Shown here one piece after another: positions 13,201 through 23,156 of a stretch of 64,000 nucleotides of DNA (positions within the stretch are counted from its first letter, which is position 1; each line of letters starts with the position of its first letter). The position numbers and the translations under genes are program-made. The DNA comes from Absidia repens (Eukaryota; Mucoromycota; Mucoromycetes; Mucorales; Cunninghamellaceae). The stretch spans positions 1,364,001 through 1,428,000 of the forward strand of contig MCGE01000001.1 of NCBI GenBank assembly GCA_002105175.1, written 5' to 3'. Under the pieces are notes generated by a model, which was not told the origin of the DNA, made no database searches, and saw only the letters and a program-made list of their open reading frames with translations.

Positions 13201-13926
13201 ATAGCTGGAAAATCAACCAGTAGCTCTACCAGCGACGCTCAAACAATACCAAATTCTATCCAACAACATAATGATGAGTCAGTCGATTCCTACTCCACTC
13301 CTATCTCACTAGCAAATGAAAATTGGATCAACGGTTTGTGTTCGTCCTTCGAGCAAGATGATATTCAAGGTAACAAGAAAAGAAGAAAGAAATGAGATAC
13401 AAATACATTGTCGCTAATATTGCATTAAATTATGTCATTACGGACTCTTCTTCTAGCACCGTTTCTTGATACTCATTCGCAGTTGGAATCAGATCCGAAT
13501 TCGTTACAACAATTTGGACAGGGTATTGAACAGATGTTTACACCCATCGATAAATTATCCAGCTCGAGCCAATTCGCCAACACCTTTCCGACCAATCAAC
13601 CACAGCTACTCGACTATGCAGCCGCAGGGCTTCCGCAAAATTTTATCTTTGGATTATCAAGCACTGGATTCATGGTAGAACAAGAACAACATCAGAACAC
13701 AACCAGGTCCAAACTATTATCTGATACATCTCCATTTGTCCCGCAACCAAATGAACAACCCGACGATGGTGTACAGCCTAGATCTGACGACTTGCGCTCT
13801 GGTCCTGTCCATTCGCTTGTTCGAAATCAGCCCGACAATCCATTTTGGTCTGTACCTAGCAGCATGGAAATGGACGATTGGAATACCTTTTTACACACGC
13901 GATTCGAAGAAGGCAATGGTTCTTGA
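10280..13926 (+). CDS. Zn2Cys6 fungal-specific transcription factor
   Basis: Nuclear DNA-binding regulator of the Gal4-type class, found only in fungi. Nine exons: 10280-10530, 10598-10699, 10773-10799, 10899-11411, 11502-11886, 11963-12112, 12207-12594, 12674-13369, 13457-13926; in frame for 993 residues. The binuclear cluster is Cys84-x2-Cys87-x6-Cys94-x8-Cys103-x2-Cys106-x6-Cys113 (CDMCRRKKIRC in its first half), followed by KKRGPPKG and a short coiled-coil linker (NRLKRLETLLNR). Residues about 370-700 form the fungal transcription-factor middle region, with GLHRSSETLDIPEDEKQTRC and RVWWAVYIMDKWAS. A Ser/Thr/Gln-rich tail ends FWSVPSSMEMDDWNTFL. It resembles the XlnR/Ctf1-like group, but a target pathway cannot be assigned. 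The last intron (13370-13456) avoids a stop at 13393-13395; a shorter isoform is possible. Confidence 0.92.
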
Positions 13927-14304
13927 ACATCAACGACAACACAATATGACTTTCTCCGTAACAAATATGACTCCAAATTTGATCTACATCTAGAATTAGC
14001 ATCGTCTTCTCTCTTTTTATTTCTTATGGACAAGATTCCTCATTAGCTTATTTACTTAGTTTTGAAACTATTTATGAAATATTTATTTATATACCTCTAT
14101 CTCTGTTTATTATTGAATTGAATTACCTTTATCATCAAATAAATGCAATTTGTATTATTATCCAATGCTTCGGAAGAAGTATCAAAACGGGACTATTTTG
14201 ATTGAATCGCCGACTATCTGGGGTATTATTGCTAAGAACGATTTACATTTTTCTTTTTCCCTTTTTTCTTTGTTTTACATTCTTTTTATCCTTATTTCTC
14301 TAGC
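13927..14304. other. Intergenic between Zn2Cys6 factor and TOP1
   Basis: 378 bases: a 3' UTR with AATAAA-like sequences around 14137-14145, then a pyrimidine-rich stretch ending just before the TOP1 ATG. Nothing else seen. Confidence 0.5.
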
Positions 14305-15486
14305 ATGTCCGACTCTGAAGACGACATTCCCCTGTCCCAAAGAAATGGTACTATGTTAAAAACAAAAGGTAAGCTGGTATTCTTTTTATCCTTCATATGC
14401 TCTTTTTTAACACTCCTGCGACATTGGATTCTTTTTAGGCCCCACTCTCCTCTCAGACCCTAGAGCCATTAATGACATTACACCAGATCCTTCACAAGCT
14501 CGAAGCTCCTCTACTATCCCCGAAGACGATGACAGCGACGATGACGACGATGACATTCCTCTTTCACAGCGCAAGGACCTCAAGAACAAAAGACCGACTG
14601 CTGAAAGTGACGATGATGACGACGATATTCCGTTGGCCAAGCGACAAGCGGCATCAAAACCTGCCATCAAGGAAGAAAGTAGTGACGATGAAGACGATAT
14701 TCCTTTGGTAAGAATTTGTTAATTGTGACTATGTGTATTTGATATAAGGTTGTAGAGTTTTCGACTCACTTTTTTTTCTTCTTCATCGCTTTCTCTCTTC
14801 TATGGTTCACAATGATACTGGATTTCCTGTTTGACGTTATTGTATCTAAACTCAAGGCGAGAAAACAGAAGAAGCAATTGAACAAGCAACCCAAGGCACC
14901 AAAGGCACCAAAGGTAATAATTTGATACGGAATATTCACGTCCCCTTTCCTGTCCTCCTTCCTTCTAGAAAAAAAAAAAAAAAAAACTCCCGATGGCATA
15001 TATGATAACCATCCACTAATTCAATTACTCTAGGTAGCACAACCCAAAGCTCTTAAGCGTGCAGTCCCCGCAGTCAAGTCCGAACCTGGCACACCCAACA
15101 GCAAAAAATTGAAAATGGAAGCCAAGGCCGCCGAGGAAGCTGAGGTGTACAGATGGTGGGAACAAGAAATGGAACGACGTGCTGGCGATAATGACCAAGA
15201 CGACGACAGCGTACGATGGACGGAGCTCGCTCACTATGGTGTCCTCTTTCCTCCGGAATATGTCCCTCATGGTATCCCTATGAAATATGATGGCAAACCT
15301 ATCAAGTTGACCCCTGAAGCTGAAGAAGTCGCAAGCTTTTTTGCCGCGTTATTGGAAACCGATCATGGGAAAAATCCTACCTTTCAAAAGAATTTCTTCA
15401 ACGATTTTCAAAAAGTATTGGCCCAAAGTCCTAAGGTAAGAAAACTAAAATTTGATAAGGAAACAAACAAACTGGCTGACCGCTTG

Positions 15487-15529
<43 letters not shown>

Positions 15530-17570
15530 GAATCCCAAATTGACCAGTTTTGAAAAATGTGACTTCCGACCTATGTGGGAAAAGTTTGAAATGGACAAGG
15601 AACGAAAGAAACAAATGACAAAGGAAGAAAAATTGGTAAGCCGCGATGACATGTATCCGCCACTCAAGATTTAACTTGACTGTTAATTATATCTATTATA
15701 GAAAATCAAGGAAGAACGATCAAAATTGGAAGAACCCTTCTTATTTGCAACTGTGGATGGACGAAAAGAGCAAATTGGCAACTTCCGAATTGAACCGCCT
15801 GGTCTATTCCGAGGCCGTGGTGACCACCCAAAGACTGGTAGATTAAAGGTAACCCATGTGCAAACCAAATACAGTATAACTTTATGTTTACTTTGTATTT
15901 TTTTTTTTTTTTTGATGATACATAGCTACGTGTCTATCCTGAACAAGTCACTCTTAACCTGGCGAAAGAAAGCCCAATTCCACCTACTCTTCCTGGTCAC
16001 AAATGGGGGAAAATTGTCCATGATCAACAAGCAACTTGGTTGGCTACTTGGAAAGAAAACATCAATGATACATCCAAATATGTGTTTTTGGCAGCCAATT
16101 CATCTTGGAAAGGACAAAGCGATATGAAGAAATTTGATAAGGCTCGGGAACTCAAGGTAAATAATTACTCTGGTAGGCAGGAGTAAAAAATATAGTGATT
16201 TAATGACTAATATTATAATTTTAGGGTCATGTAGACAAGATTCGAGCAAATTATACTAATGATCTCAAGGACAAACTCACCGAAACTCGACAACGGGCTA
16301 CTGCTATGTATTTGATTGACCGGTTGGCACTTAGAGCGGGCAATGAAAAGGGCGACGAAGAAGCTGACACTGTAGGTTGTTGTTCGTTGCGCTATGAACA
16401 CATCACTTTGGAACATCCCAATACGGTGCATTTTGATTTTCTTGGTAAAGACTCTATCCGATATGAAAACTCTGTCCAAGTGGATCATCAAATCTTCAAG
16501 AATCTCAAACTCTTCCAAAAACAAGTGGGACCTGGTAATGCCATTTTTGATCGACTGACGGTAATACAAAAAAAAAAAAAAAAAAAAAAAGCCATCCATA
16601 AAACTACCTAATGCTCATCTGTGGTACGAAATCAAACTTTGTTCCCCATAGACTACCGGACTCAACAAACATCTGAATAGCTACATGCCTGGTTTATCTG
16701 CCAAAGTGTTCCGTACATACAACGCTTCCTTTACATGCCAACAACAACTAGACAAATTGACCAATGCTGACGACTCCATACCCGACAAAATCCTCTCCTT
16801 CAACCGGGCGAACCGGGAGGTGGCTGTACTTTGTAACCATCAACGTGCTGCATCCAAATCTCATGGTCAACAAATGCTGAAAATTGCGGATAGGGTAAGT
16901 TAATCATACAAAAAATAAAATAAAAAATAGTCGTATTGTTTTTATTGTTTTCAGCAGCGATCTGATTATATATATATATATATATATATTATAGATCCGC
17001 GCAATCAAATATCAACGTAGGAAACTTCGAAAACAACTCTTTGCATTAGATTCATCCATCAAAAAGAAACGACCGGAGCTGGCGGAAGATGAATCTGATT
17101 TGGATGATGAATGGATCGAAGCATACGATATTGAAACCATAGAAAAGGAACGCGAAAAAGCCAAGACGCGGTTCGACAAACAAAACGACAAGCTCAAGGC
17201 AGAGGGAACAGCACTACAACCGGAATCGGAACTACAAGAAAAGCTTAAAAAGGTGGATCAGCTTAAGGTTCAACTGGACAAGGAACGCAAAACGGGCAAG
17301 GTGGAAGTACCAAGTAACATGACGGTCGAGAAACTGCTGGCGAAAATCGAAAAATTGAATGAACGGATCAATGCAACCAAGATACAAGCGACGGACAAAG
17401 AAGAAAACAAGGAAATCTCATTGGGAACGTCGAAAATGAACTATATTGATCCTCGTATTATTGTGGCGTGGTGCCGATCGTATCAAGTTCCCATGGAAAA
17501 GGTGTACAGCAAGACTTTGGTGAACAAATTCAGGTGGGCGGAAACTATTCCGGATGATTGGAAATTTTAG
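14305..17570 (+). CDS. TOP1: DNA topoisomerase I (type IB)
   Basis: Nuclear enzyme that relaxes supercoils by nicking one strand through a 3'-phosphotyrosine link. Ten exons: 14305-14368, 14439-14707, 14857-14913, 15034-15435, 15531-15635, 15702-15848, 15926-16156, 16225-16560, 16652-16894, 16995-17570; 809 residues. Order: acidic Ser-rich N-terminus with repeated [12 protein letters not shown] motifs (to about 130), Lys-rich segment, core domain starting at YRWWEQEME and including [14 protein letters not shown] and [16 protein letters not shown], catalytic core with [21 protein letters not shown] and KVFRTYNAS, then CNHQRAA, a coiled-coil linker and the C-terminal [10 protein letters not shown] with catalytic Tyr768. 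Catalytic Arg/Lys/His positions match the family. Intron 4 carries a 36-base T run. The extended, highly acidic N-terminus is typical of eukaryotic nuclear forms. Confidence 0.97.
15491..15526 (+). repeat. Poly-T run in TOP1 intron 4
   Basis: 36 consecutive T directly before the ACAG acceptor of TOP1 exon 5; it acts as an extended polypyrimidine tract. Confidence 0.9.
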
Positions 17571-18099
17571 TATATAGTAGGTTAGTTAGTTTAGATAACT
17601 GCATCCCCCTAGTAGAAATAGCGTTTGTTTTTAGAAATTTTTACTATCTATCACTATTTATTATTATTATTATTCACATTTTGAAATAAAAGAAAAGATT
17701 ATTTGAACTTATAACAATTGGGAAAGGGGAAAGGGGAACGCGGGCAGCGGACTGTTTGGAAGGGGTGGAAACTTTATTGGTATTTCAACATTTTTCTTGT
17801 TGAGCTACTGTGGTGTTTGGGGATCTCTCAAACTCGACGAATGATTGATTTTTGGAAATATACAATCTCCGATAACAGAAATTGTTTCATTTTTGTTGGT
17901 TCTCGTACCTTTTCTTTCGTTTTATTTTATTTTTTGTTATACTCCATCAAAAAAGACCCCCCTTGTAGATTTGTTTATATATTTTGTGAGGAACAAAGGG
18001 AGATATTGTTGCACTTGATTCTTATATTATACTTTTATTCTTTCCAAATTTGTACAACATCTTTACCCTTGCCTTGATCCTCACTCTTTTACTTTTGAA
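17571..18099. other. Intergenic between TOP1 and C2H2 factor
   Basis: 529 bases: TOP1 3' UTR with AATAAA at 17685-17690, then the upstream region of the C2H2 gene. A 119-codon plus-strand frame (17718-18077) has no domain and looks like chance. Confidence 0.5.
17685..17690 (+). promoter_or_regulatory. Polyadenylation signal of TOP1
   Basis: AATAAA 115 bases past the TOP1 stop, after an AT-rich stretch. Confidence 0.5.
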
Positions 18100-20870
18100 A
18101 TGAATAATCACACATATCTGGCTGGAACTTTGCCATCTTCATCTCTGAATACAGCTACCACCACATCAATCAATCCGCAGTTACCTCCGACCACTGACAA
18201 CACTTTCCAATTCATGCCTCAATCAACTACGGATCAGTTTACTCGCATTAGCCCAGCAACATCATTATCGAAAGGTCCCGGAATGTATCAATCACAGCAA
18301 CATATGGGCTTCTCTAGCGAAAACAGCAGCAAGAACATGGTACCAGCTTTCCCTATTTCGCAACATATCACAACAGGCGCTCATAATCAACACACTTGGG
18401 ATATGATTCAACAACATTACGACTTGCGACTCGCTGAATCTATCGGCACACCTTCGTCATCTTCATCACCACTCTCATCAGCTGTCAAGCAACTAAACTC
18501 ACCGACATCTCTGGGTATCCCATCTGCTACCTCAACTCCACCGTTATATCAAGAGCTAATTGGTCTTTCAACTTCATCACCAACATCAACACAAGCTGTA
18601 GATACTTCACAACAAACTTCACGGCTGCAACACCCTGCCCAATCTCAAATGGTAAGAACAATTAAAGAGTATTGCCCTCACTGTTCCTTTGTATACTCAT
18701 ATATATATTTGCTTTCTTTTTTTTTTCTAGGTAACGAGGGACATGGGCAATCGAACTGAAAGTACACAAAGCTCTCCACATGAACCTATTTACTGGGAAC
18801 AGGGCAATAGCACCCTCGATGCATTTGGTGACCCCAATAACAATGAACAACGACTTCTTCAGCAGCAGAACAGTGATCCGAAACCGACAGAACATCAAGA
18901 TCAAATCATACGACAATCTCGACAATTACATGAATACTCTTTACCTGTCAGCGGATCAAATTTACCTTCGTCTTCATTTATGCCCTCAGATCAGCAAGGG
19001 AATCAGAATTCAACGAGCCCACCAAAACAACAAAAGCTTGCACCATCATCTGCGTCATCAAATTATCACAAGACACCCAATCAACAAATCAGAAGTGACA
19101 CTAGCAATAGTAAGCGATCACACCAGGACAGCTCAGCAACAACGTCAAAAGAATCTGACACACCACAAACGAAAAAGCCAAAAAATGACACCGCCGCCAT
19201 ACAACAAGCATCACAACAACCGAAAATACCAACACCAGCACCAGAATCAGCATCTGCAATACTACCACCTAAACCGTTACCATTTACTGTCGCTTCTTTT
19301 GATCATATGACTCGGGAAGAAATGGTTGAACGGTTAGTCTTTTTGGAAAATGAGCGTTTGGATCTGCAGCAGCAACTCGAACAAAGGAAACCACAGAGTG
19401 CCAAACATCCCAAGACCAACAACAACAATAACAACAATAGCAATAACAACAGCAACAACAATAACTCTTCGACGGTAAGCAACAACGAGATACCAACCGA
19501 AGACACCCTTGGGAAACCCAACTCCAAAACGGGCGGCGGCGACGACGACGATGACGACGACGACGAAGTGGAAAGTATATCAAGTGGAGCCGAAATCAAC
19601 CCAACCAGTGATGATAAGACGGAAATGAAATGCCTATGGAAGAACTGCGGAACCATTCGAGTCGGCGTGCGTGACTTGACGGATCATATTGTCAGTGCTC
19701 ATGTTGGTGGTGGAAAGGTAAACAATAATCTGGAAAGAAGAAACAACCGTCGATCCGGAGATGATGTTTAGGACAATGATACTTACTGATTTTATGATCT
19801 AGCCTCTTTATCGATGTGAATGGGAAAATTGCCGACGAAGCCACAAGCCATTTACGAAACGACACAAGATTTGCAACCATCTTCGTGTACACACTGGTAC
19901 GTAACATCAAAGGAAAAAGATCACTGGTCTACAAGGAAACTAACTGTTTATTATTATTATCATTATCATTTAGGGGAACGGCCTTTTGTTTGCGACAAAC
20001 CTGGTAAGAAAATGAAAGGGAGATGATATATGAAAGACTTGGGAAAAGCTGATGACGATGAGTAATGACCAATTGTCTCTTTTTAATAGGATGTGAAAAA
20101 CGGTTTTCTCGGCTTGATTCTTTAACAACGTAAAGTGCACACACCTTATGAACGGAATCAAGTAATCGATGGCTAAATGCATACAATCTTTTTTTTTTTT
20201 TTTCAATAGGCACATCAAAACTCATTCTACTGTTCGGCCTTTCATTTGCCATATTACTGGCTGCGAAAAGGCATACTACCATGCTCGATCCCTCAAGAAA
20301 CACCTTAAATTACATGAAGATGAAAAAGCGAAAGAAAACGAACTTGCGAATAGCACTTTGGATACCAACAACAGTAATCTCAAACCACCACCTCCAGTCG
20401 CATTTACCGCAGCAACATCTTCTTCAGACCCACAGTCGGCTCAGCACCACCCTTACCCGTTTGAAGAAGGAATGGCTTTACCACAGTTTTTATTGCAGCC
20501 TGGTTCGAATATTACAACCTCGTCCATGCGCAATGAACAAATGATTGACCAATCCATCATCGATTCAGCACAGTCATTATTTGATCCCCTAGCATTCCAA
20601 GCACTAACAGCATTACCTTTGCAACAGCAGCAGCAGCAGCAGCAACAGCAACAGCAGCCTCCGTCACAATTTATGCAATTAGGTGACTCCATGTCTCAAG
20701 TAACCATGCCGCCGCCTTCAACAAACAATAATATCAATATGATGGATACGCTGCAGCAACAACAACAACAACAACAGCGATCGAACAAAGGGCATCAAAC
20801 TGGATACAATGTGACACTTCCTATGGTACCTGGCCAACCTCCCATGTCACAAGATGGTTTCTGTTTGTAG
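18100..20870 (+). CDS. C2H2 zinc-finger transcription factor, Gli/Zic-like finger array
   Basis: Predicted nuclear DNA-binding protein. Six exons: 18100-18651, 18731-19717, 19803-19896, 19974-20003, 20090-20129, 20210-20870; 787 residues. The long N-terminus is Ser/Thr/Gln/Asn-rich with an acidic run (DDDDDDDDE) before the fingers. Four fingers: Cys485/Cys490...His503/His508, Cys518/Cys523...His539/His543, Cys551/Cys556...His569/His573 and Cys581/Cys586...His599/His603. The atypical first finger, the insert in the second (PFTKRHKICNHLRVHTGERP) and the third (EKRFSRLDSLTTHIKTH) resemble Gli/Zic arrays. Three introns cut through the fingers. The C-terminus has two poly-Gln tracts. Target genes are unknown; 'Gli/Zic-like' describes the finger layout and does not claim orthology. 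Confidence 0.88.
20622..20656 (+). repeat. CAG/CAA repeat encoding poly-Gln in the C2H2 factor
   Basis: Run of CAA/CAG codons (about a dozen Gln) in the last exon. A second CAA/CAG run lies near 20752-20776. Likely length-variable. Confidence 0.9.
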
Positions 20871-21182
20871 GATGTCTCTCCCTTTTAGCTTTATAGATAT
20901 GGATTTTAGATCCTTTTCCCCCTCCACCTTCTCTTCCCATCCTTTTTTTATACATATTCTCTTAATCTATTATCTTTTCAGCTTCCCTTCAACACACACG
21001 CACATACTTTTTACTTGCATATACTTGTAGTATAAAATTAATAAACTAGTCTGAGACTGGCTCTCTTGATTTCCCCAATACTCACCTGAAAGCGGTATTT
21101 GAATCTGCTGAAAAATTGTTCCCCTTTTCTATTGATTTTCTTTTTCGTTTTGTCACCTTCATTTTTCTTTTTTGAAATTTTG
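20871..21182. other. Intergenic between C2H2 factor and APH-1
   Basis: 312 bases of pyrimidine-rich 3' UTR and upstream sequence; AATAAA-like near 21040. No other feature seen. Confidence 0.5.
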
Positions 21183-22337
21183 ATGTCATTGTATACCTTC
21201 TTTGGCTGTCTGCTTGTGGCTTACGGTCCTATTTTATCCATATTTTTTCTATATATTGCTCTTAGTGCACAACATGTTTTGCTAACGGTGGCAAGGTAAA
21301 AATCACCCCCACCTTCTCCTCTCCCTTAATATGATGATGATAGTTCGTTCATGGTATGTCTAATGACTTACTCGGATTATATATATATATATTTTACTAG
21401 TGCCTTTTTTTGCCTGATTGCTTTACTATTGTCAAGTGTGATATGGTTTTTGGCCAAAACGGTCCAGTCAACGCATGCCATCAGCATCATTTATAGCGTT
21501 GGCATCCAGGAACTCTTGCGATGGTGCTACTTTTTGCTGATTCAACGCGCTGAAGCTGGGCTGAACATGGTGGCAAAGTATCCCAGATCGCCGTACAACA
21601 AACTTGAATTTGGTTTTGGTAAGTTTGCTGGGAGAAAGTCACACTGACCAGAACATACTTCCCATTCTCCCCTTCCCTTCACATCCCCATGACTGATGTT
21701 TTTTTTTTTGCTGTTTCTCTCCTCTTTTTTTTTAAAAAAAAAAAAATAGTGGCTGGTTATGGTTATGCATTGACCACGTCTTTAGTAAGCTATATATCAA
21801 GTTTGGTGGAATCAATTGGTCCAGGTGTCATTATGTGCCCTTCTTGCCCCAGTGCAAGTGTCTTTTTGATATCAGGTAAACCCCAATTCCTCTATATGAC
21901 TTTATCAATCCACTCATTTTTGTTTGTTTTGTTTATTATTATTATGATTAGCGGTGACAACAAGTTTATTTTCATTGTTGCATATAACATGGATGACGAT
22001 TGCCTTTGAAGGATATTCTAGTCGCACATGGACTGGCTGGGCGAAAGTGGCCTGGGTGGTGATATCACATTACGGAGCTTCTTATGCTGTAAGTGAAAGG
22101 ACGAGCGAGCACAAGGCAAACCACCATTGAATCCTTAATTAAATTCCACTTTTCTTTTGTGTGTGTGTTTTTTTATATTCATAGACGCTTTTGAATACAT
22201 CGAAAACGATAGCTTATGGATGTGTTTATGCTATAGTTGTGGAATTGAGTATTTTGTTCATCTCCTGCGCTTTGATTGGTCATTCTTTGAACTTGAAACC
22301 ACGAACAACAGCAAGAAGGGAATCAACAAGAACTTGA
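21183..22337 (+). CDS. APH1: Gamma-secretase subunit APH-1
   Basis: Multi-pass scaffold subunit of gamma-secretase, the presenilin-containing intramembrane protease that cleaves type I membrane proteins. Five exons: 21183-21295, 21401-21618, 21750-21875, 21952-22088, 22185-22337; 248 residues with about seven hydrophobic segments, matching animal APH-1 in size and topology. Family landmarks: N-terminal FFGCLLVAYGPILS, SAFFCLIALLLSSVIWF, QELLRWCYFLLIQRAEAGL, SPYNK before helix 4, SIGPGVI, and the two conserved intramembrane histidines His163 (SLLHITW) and His192 (VISHYGAS). The helix-4 GxxxG motif appears as GYGYA, so its second Gly is Ala. The short basic C-terminus is cytosolic. AATAAA follows at 22491-22496. 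No presenilin, nicastrin or PEN-2 gene is seen in the window. Confidence 0.9.
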
Positions 22338-22490
22338 TGGAAATGTTTTTGTAATGTACCTTAAGTGATGGAGATCCTTGATACCAAGCTGGCTTTGTAG
22401 ATAGTGTAGTTATAGTAGTATATATGTCATACCAATTAATTGTTAATAATTTTTTTTTATTTTTTTTTTCTATACATATTGTCATTTTGA

Positions 22491-22496
22491 AATAAA
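22491..22496 (+). promoter_or_regulatory. Polyadenylation signal of APH-1
   Basis: AATAAA after a T-rich stretch, 154 bases past the APH-1 stop. Confidence 0.45.
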
Positions 22497-22549
22497 GTCA
22501 TCACATATTTTTATTGTATTCATTTGAAAAAAGCCTTTTTTGTGTTTAC

Positions 22550-22615
22550 TGTATTCAGTGTTTTGCGTATGCAATGATCGATTGTATTCAGTATTTTGCG
22601 TATGTAATGATTGAA
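22550..22615 (+). repeat. Two tandem copies of a 33-base unit
   Basis: Units at 22550-22582 and 22583-22615 both start TGTATTCAGT and continue TTTTGCGTATG with a few differences. Located just past the APH-1 poly-A signal. Confidence 0.8.
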
Positions 22616-23156
22616 CTGTGTGATTTTTGATATGCATGATTTTGGAGTCCGGTAACATATTGGGGCAATATGCGATTGGGGAAGGAAAATGCATGCGTTG
22701 TGCACCCAATATTGTGCCGAAAAATTTTTAAGAAGTATGTGAGTGTATACTAGGGGATAAGGATGGTTTTGTCAATTTTTATTAGCCAAAAATGAAAGGT
22801 ATTCAATGGAAACGTGGCATAATAATTTACACAAGAGGATTATGCCGCATGTCATTGTACTTTAGGTCATAAATCTTTTTAACATAAAACAGAATTCAGT
22901 ATATGACACCATAGTATAGACAGTGATAAATAGGTTTGTATTTTTATTGAACTTGAATGGATAAAATATGCAAAAATAGGATTGATAATAAGGACGGGAT
23001 AAAATAAAATAATATGTATTTAAACTAAATAAACTAACTGAAATAAAAAGTACATGGAATCAATCAGATGTCAAAGATAACACGTGGTGGAAATGGGGGA
23101 TGTAAAATTACAGTGTGATAGTTGAGAGAGAATGGAGGAGGGGGAATGGGGATGGA

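Larger units (their letters stand above)
22338..23156. other. Convergent 3' region between APH-1 and the Frizzled-like gene
   Basis: 819 bases between two converging 3' ends. It holds the APH-1 poly-A signal, a 33-base direct repeat (22550-22615) and AT-rich sequence. No convincing ORF. Confidence 0.5.

Noticed and set aside
19284..19656. Minus-strand Arg/Cys- and Leu-rich open frames within the C2H2 gene
   Set aside because: Shadows of the acidic and Asn/Gln repeats of the plus-strand gene.
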